Source: an uncultured Bacteroidota bacterium (GTDB lineage Bacteria; Bacteroidota; Bacteroidia; Chitinophagales; Chitinophagaceae). From it: 7,175 nucleotides of DNA. Shown in pieces: positions 4,410-7,175 of this stretch (its first letter is position 1; each line of letters opens with the position of its first letter). The notes below the pieces were generated by a model. That model made no database searches. It saw only the letters and a list, made by a program, of their open reading frames with translations, and was not told where the DNA came from. A program made the position numbers and the translations under genes. Location: the NCBI GenBank assembly GCA_946887345.1, contig CAMPKR010000130.1:1-7175 (forward strand), given 5' to 3'.

Positions 4410-7175
4410 ATGAATACCTTTAAACTCGTATTTTTCTTCGTACTATTTTCTTTTGCTGTTTTAGCTCAAAGTCCTCAGTGGGCATGGACGGCTGGTGGAA
4501 ACGGTCTTGATGTGGCACAAACCTGCAAGGTTGCTCCTAATGGAAATGTTTACGTTGCTGGTGAATTTTCCGGCACCATGGACCTGGACCCTTCTGCAGT
4601 GACAAATAATATTGTTGCCATTGGTCCTACAGATATGTATCTCGCCTGCTATACATCTACCGGAGCCCTGGTATGGGGATTTAGAATAGGAGGTAACGAC
4701 CAGGAAAGAATATTCGACATTGCTTGCGATGCGCAAGGCAATGTTTTCACAACAGGATTTTTTCGCGGAACAACTGATTTCGACCCTTCGGCGTCAGTTG
4801 CTAACCTGAATGATAATACAACACAGGGATATGCCCAAACATGGATGGGTGAAATGTTTATCGCCAAATATTCTCCGGCAGGTACGTACCTATGGGCGAT
4901 ATCCTTAGGTGGCTGGACACAGTACGATATGCTCAATTCTCTGGGTGTAGACGGTGATGGTAATGTGTACGCGGGTGGAGTATTTGTGGATGCGGTAGAT
5001 GCCGACCCTTCAGCAAATACAGCAAATCTTTTCAGCGCTACAGGGAAACTGATATTGGCAAAATACTCTCCGGGAGGGCAATATATTTGGGCTAAGAACT
5101 TTGGGACCCCAGGCACCGGCGCAGTGAATCTTGATATCAGGGGGCTGCAGGTTAGGGGTAGTAGTATATACTGCACAGGCTTTTTTCAACAAACAGCAGA
5201 TTTTGATCCTTCTGCGGGGGTGGCCAGCTTTAGTTCTAACGGCCTGTATGATGCCTATGTTGCGAAATATGATACAGCCGGGAATTATGTATGGGCTATC
5301 CCGATAAGCGGGAATGATTATGACGATGCACTCGACATTCGCCATGATGCTAACAATAATGTTTATATCACTGGCTTTTCATACAGCAGCAGTGTTACTT
5401 ATAGTCCTTTTGTTTCATCAACTGTAAATGCCCCTGTTGGTTCGGGAGGTGAGAATATGATGCTGGCAAAATATAGTGATGCCGGAGTGTATCAATGGGG
5501 ACACCTGATAGGTGCACAGAGCGGAGACAGGGGCTGGGACGTTGAGATTGTAAACAACAATAGCCTCTATGTGACAGGATTTTTTTCCGGCACAGTTGAT
5601 TTTGATCCATCTGCAGCCGTGAGTAACCTGGTGAGTAACGGAGGCCAGGACATTTTTCTTTGCGAGTATGATCTCAATGGGAATTATATCTGTGGCTTTG
5701 TTGTAGGCGGAACAACAGGTCTGTTGGAAGAAGGCTGCAAAGTAAGTTCTTCGGGAAGTGCCATCTATATCTGTGGTTCTTACGCAGGAACCAATGTGGA
5801 TTTTGATCCTACAAGCTCGGTGTTGCAAAGAACGAGCAATGGTGACCTTGATAATTTTCTTGTAAAATATCTGCCGGCAACCGGAAACACATATGGTGTA
5901 GTGGCGGATACGATATGTGCAGGGCAAACGGCTTATATAACAGTGATAGACTCTACAAGTGCAGGAACATTTACACTTACATTAAACGACGGATTTAATA
6001 CTTATAACTATCCTAATATCCAGAGTGGCGTGCCATTTGCGTTAAATCCATCTCCATCTTCTACTACAACCTATACCTGGAGTGCGGGCGGACAGAGTTT
6101 GTGTATGAGTGGGGTGTCTTCGGGTAGCTTTACGGTACTGGTGAATCCTCAGCCCGCGGTAAATGCAGGGCCTGACGTAACAGTATGCAATAATTTTTTT
6201 GTGCAATTAAACGGCTCCGGCGCAGCCAGTTATTCCTGGTCACCAGCTTCAGTACTGAATAACGGAGGCATTGCAAATCCTACTCTTACTGTTATAGATA
6301 CGACGATAACATTCACCTTGACAGGCACTAGTAGTGCCGGTTGCCCAGATACCGACCAGGTAAATGTATCGGTGCATCCGCAGCCGGTTGCCAACGCGGG
6401 AAATGATACAGCTATCTGTCCGGGTATTGTCCAATTACAGGCCAGTGGCGGGACGAGCTATGACTGGTATCCATCTACGGGACTTAATAATCCTAATATT
6501 TCAAATCCAGTTTTTTACGGTAGCAGTGATGTGACTGTAAACGTAATCGTGACTGACCAGCATGGTTGTTCAGATACCGATGATGTGATGATAACTATGC
6601 TTCCCCAGCTTACAGCTGATGCGGGTCCTGATCAGTTGGTTTGTGCCGGCGACACCGTGAGCCTGCAGGCGGGTGGGGGTACTGACTATAACTGGTACCC
6701 GGCACAGGGAATGACAGGAAGCAATACTGCGAATCCCACAGTTTACCTTGTAGAGACAACAACTTATTCGGTGATCGTTTCCGGTAGTGGCGGCTGTACG
6801 GATACAGATGCCGTTACTATCTCTGTAATAGCTATACCTGAGTTTCAGATTTCACCTCAACAGCATATTTGCGAAGGTGATTCAGTAATGTTGATAGCAG
6901 GCGGCGGGAACAGTTATACCTGGGGGCCTGATAGCGATATCTCGATGATAGGAAATGATACGGTGATAGTATGGCCGCAGAACACTACTACTTATTATGT
7001 GGCGATAACGGAAGCTCAGTGCGGCTATAGTGATAGTGAGTCCGTGCTGGTAGAAGTGCATCGCCCGGTGGTGGAGATCATTAAAGCCACGCCAATCGGA
7101 TGCGGACAAAATTTCGGTTTGCTGGAAGCGACCGGCGCTACACAGTATGTCTGGACGCCCGCCGGCAGCCTATCT
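4410..7175 (+). CDS. Large secreted surface protein: seven-blade beta-propeller plus Ig/PKD-like repeats (C-terminus outside window)
   Basis: The frame is open for 922 codons from the ATG to the window edge, with no stop. Residues 1-19 form a signal peptide (hydrophobic FKLVFFFVLFSFAVLA, cleavage before Q20). Residues about 20-490 hold seven SBBP-like propeller blades, each with a pattern of GNVYVxGxF, a D-x-D-P-S/T turn, then AKYxxxGxYxWA. Residues about 497-922 hold six Ig/PKD-like modules (NAGxDxxxC...SYxWxP...GCxDTD), the sixth cut off. This layout is common in Bacteroidota proteins secreted by the type IX system, which carry a C-terminal sorting domain; that part cannot be seen here. The ligand or substrate is unknown; adhesion or a structural role is a guess. 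No catalytic motif was seen. The antisense frames along this gene are not genes. Confidence 0.88.
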   Translation, partial: MNTFKLVFFFVLFSFAVLAQSPQWAWTAGGNGLDVAQTCKVAPNGNVYVAGEFSGTMDLDPSAVTNNIVAIGPTDMYLACYTSTGALVWGFRIGGNDQERIFDIACDAQGNVFTTGFFRGTTDFDPSASVANLNDNTTQGYAQTWMGEMFIAKYSPAGTYLWAISLGGWTQYDMLNSLGVDGDGNVYAGGVFVDAVDADPSANTANLFSATGKLILAKYSPGGQYIWAKNFGTPGTGAVNLDIRGLQVRGSSIYCTGFFQQTADFDPSAGVASFSSNGLYDAYVAKYDTAGNYVWAIPISGNDYDDALDIRHDANNNVYITGFSYSSSVTYSPFVSSTVNAPVGSGGENMMLAKYSDAGVYQWGHLIGAQSGDRGWDVEIVNNNSLYVTGFFSGTVDFDPSAAVSNLVSNGGQDIFLCEYDLNGNYICGFVVGGTTGLLEEGCKVSSSGSAIYICGSYAGTNVDFDPTSSVLQRTSNGDLDNFLVKYLPATGNTYGVVADTICAGQTAYITVIDSTSAGTFTLTLNDGFNTYNYPNIQSGVPFALNPSPSSTTTYTWSAGGQSLCMSGVSSGSFTVLVNPQPAVNAGPDVTVCNNFFVQLNGSGAASYSWSPASVLNNGGIANPTLTVIDTTITFTLTGTSSAGCPDTDQVNVSVHPQPVANAGNDTAICPGIVQLQASGGTSYDWYPSTGLNNPNISNPVFYGSSDVTVNVIVTDQHGCSDTDDVMITMLPQLTADAGPDQLVCAGDTVSLQAGGGTDYNWYPAQGMTGSNTANPTVYLVETTTYSVIVSGSGGCTDTDAVTISVIAIPEFQISPQQHICEGDSVMLIAGGGNSYTWGPDSDISMIGNDTVIVWPQNTTTYYVAITEAQCGYSDSESVLVEVHRPVVEIIKATPIGCGQNFGLLEATGATQYVWTPAGSLS
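4467..5879 (+). repeat. Seven protein-level propeller repeats of about 67 residues
   Basis: The D-x-D-P-S/T motif starts at residues 58, 123, 197, 264, 397 and 464 of the 4410 protein, with a degenerate copy TYSPF at 330. Spacings are 65, 74, 67, 66, 67 and 67. Each is preceded by a VYVxG-type strand and followed by a KYxxxGxYxW-type strand. The N-terminal PQWAWTAGG (about 22-30) resembles the WA strand that ends each repeat, while the last repeat lacks one, consistent with N- and C-termini jointly closing the ring. Seven copies match a complete seven-bladed propeller. Confidence 0.8.
5898..7175 (+). repeat. Tandem Ig/PKD-like modules of about 76 residues
   Basis: Modules 2-6 of the 4410 protein begin their first cysteine at residues 593, 670, 745, 821 and 898, a period of 75-77. 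Modules 2-5 carry a second cysteine 50-52 residues later (645, 720, 796, 871), usually in GCxDTD. A divergent first module has cysteines at 503 and 565. The Trp in SYxW is conserved in each. The array continues past the window edge. Confidence 0.8.

Noticed and set aside
4461..7109. Series of minus-strand frames of 61-175 codons
   Set aside because: All are antisense to the continuous 922-codon repeat protein; their Cys/Ser/Ile-rich translations look like the reverse of its repeats.

Overview
The window looks like a piece of a Bacteroidota chromosome, probably from the Chitinophagaceae or a near relative. The support is the gene content (a LemA/TPM cluster, a kynureninase, a secreted protein with a propeller and Ig-like repeats of the type carried by T9SS-secreted proteins), the weak or absent Shine-Dalgarno sequences, and several matches to the Bacteroidota promoter element TAnnTTTG. 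The lineage is inferred from these features; no 16S rRNA or other marker gene is present.

Left part, minus strand (1-1726): kynU (kynureninase) is followed after 2 bp by ribF (bifunctional riboflavin kinase/FMN adenylyltransferase), which runs off the left edge. They read as one two-gene transcription unit starting near 1726. A 180-bp divergent intergenic region (1727-1906) holds a degenerate 9-10 bp tandem repeat, two identical 11-mers exactly 20 bp apart, and a perfect 14-bp palindrome that overlaps the second 11-mer.

Middle part, plus strand (1907-4362): a small secreted protein, probably an outer-membrane beta-barrel, ends before a strong intrinsic terminator. A three-gene unit follows: lemA, a small cytoplasmic TPM-domain protein, and a secreted, membrane-anchored TPM protein with a Gly-rich tail. 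The two TPM genes overlap by 4 bp. LemA plus TPM clusters recur in bacteria, but their exact role is unclear.

Right part, plus strand (4410-7175): one reading frame stays open for 922 codons to the window edge. It encodes a signal peptide, seven propeller blades marked by seven DxDPS-type motifs about 67 residues apart, then a regular series of roughly 76-residue Ig/PKD-like modules with paired cysteines. It is most likely a large cell-surface or secreted protein whose C-terminus (perhaps a T9SS sorting domain) lies outside the window.

No RNA genes, insertion sequences, CRISPR arrays or phage genes were seen. Most of the window is recognisable. The least understood parts are the LemA/TPM/TPM unit, the propeller-Ig surface protein, and the operator-like repeats at 1828-1893.
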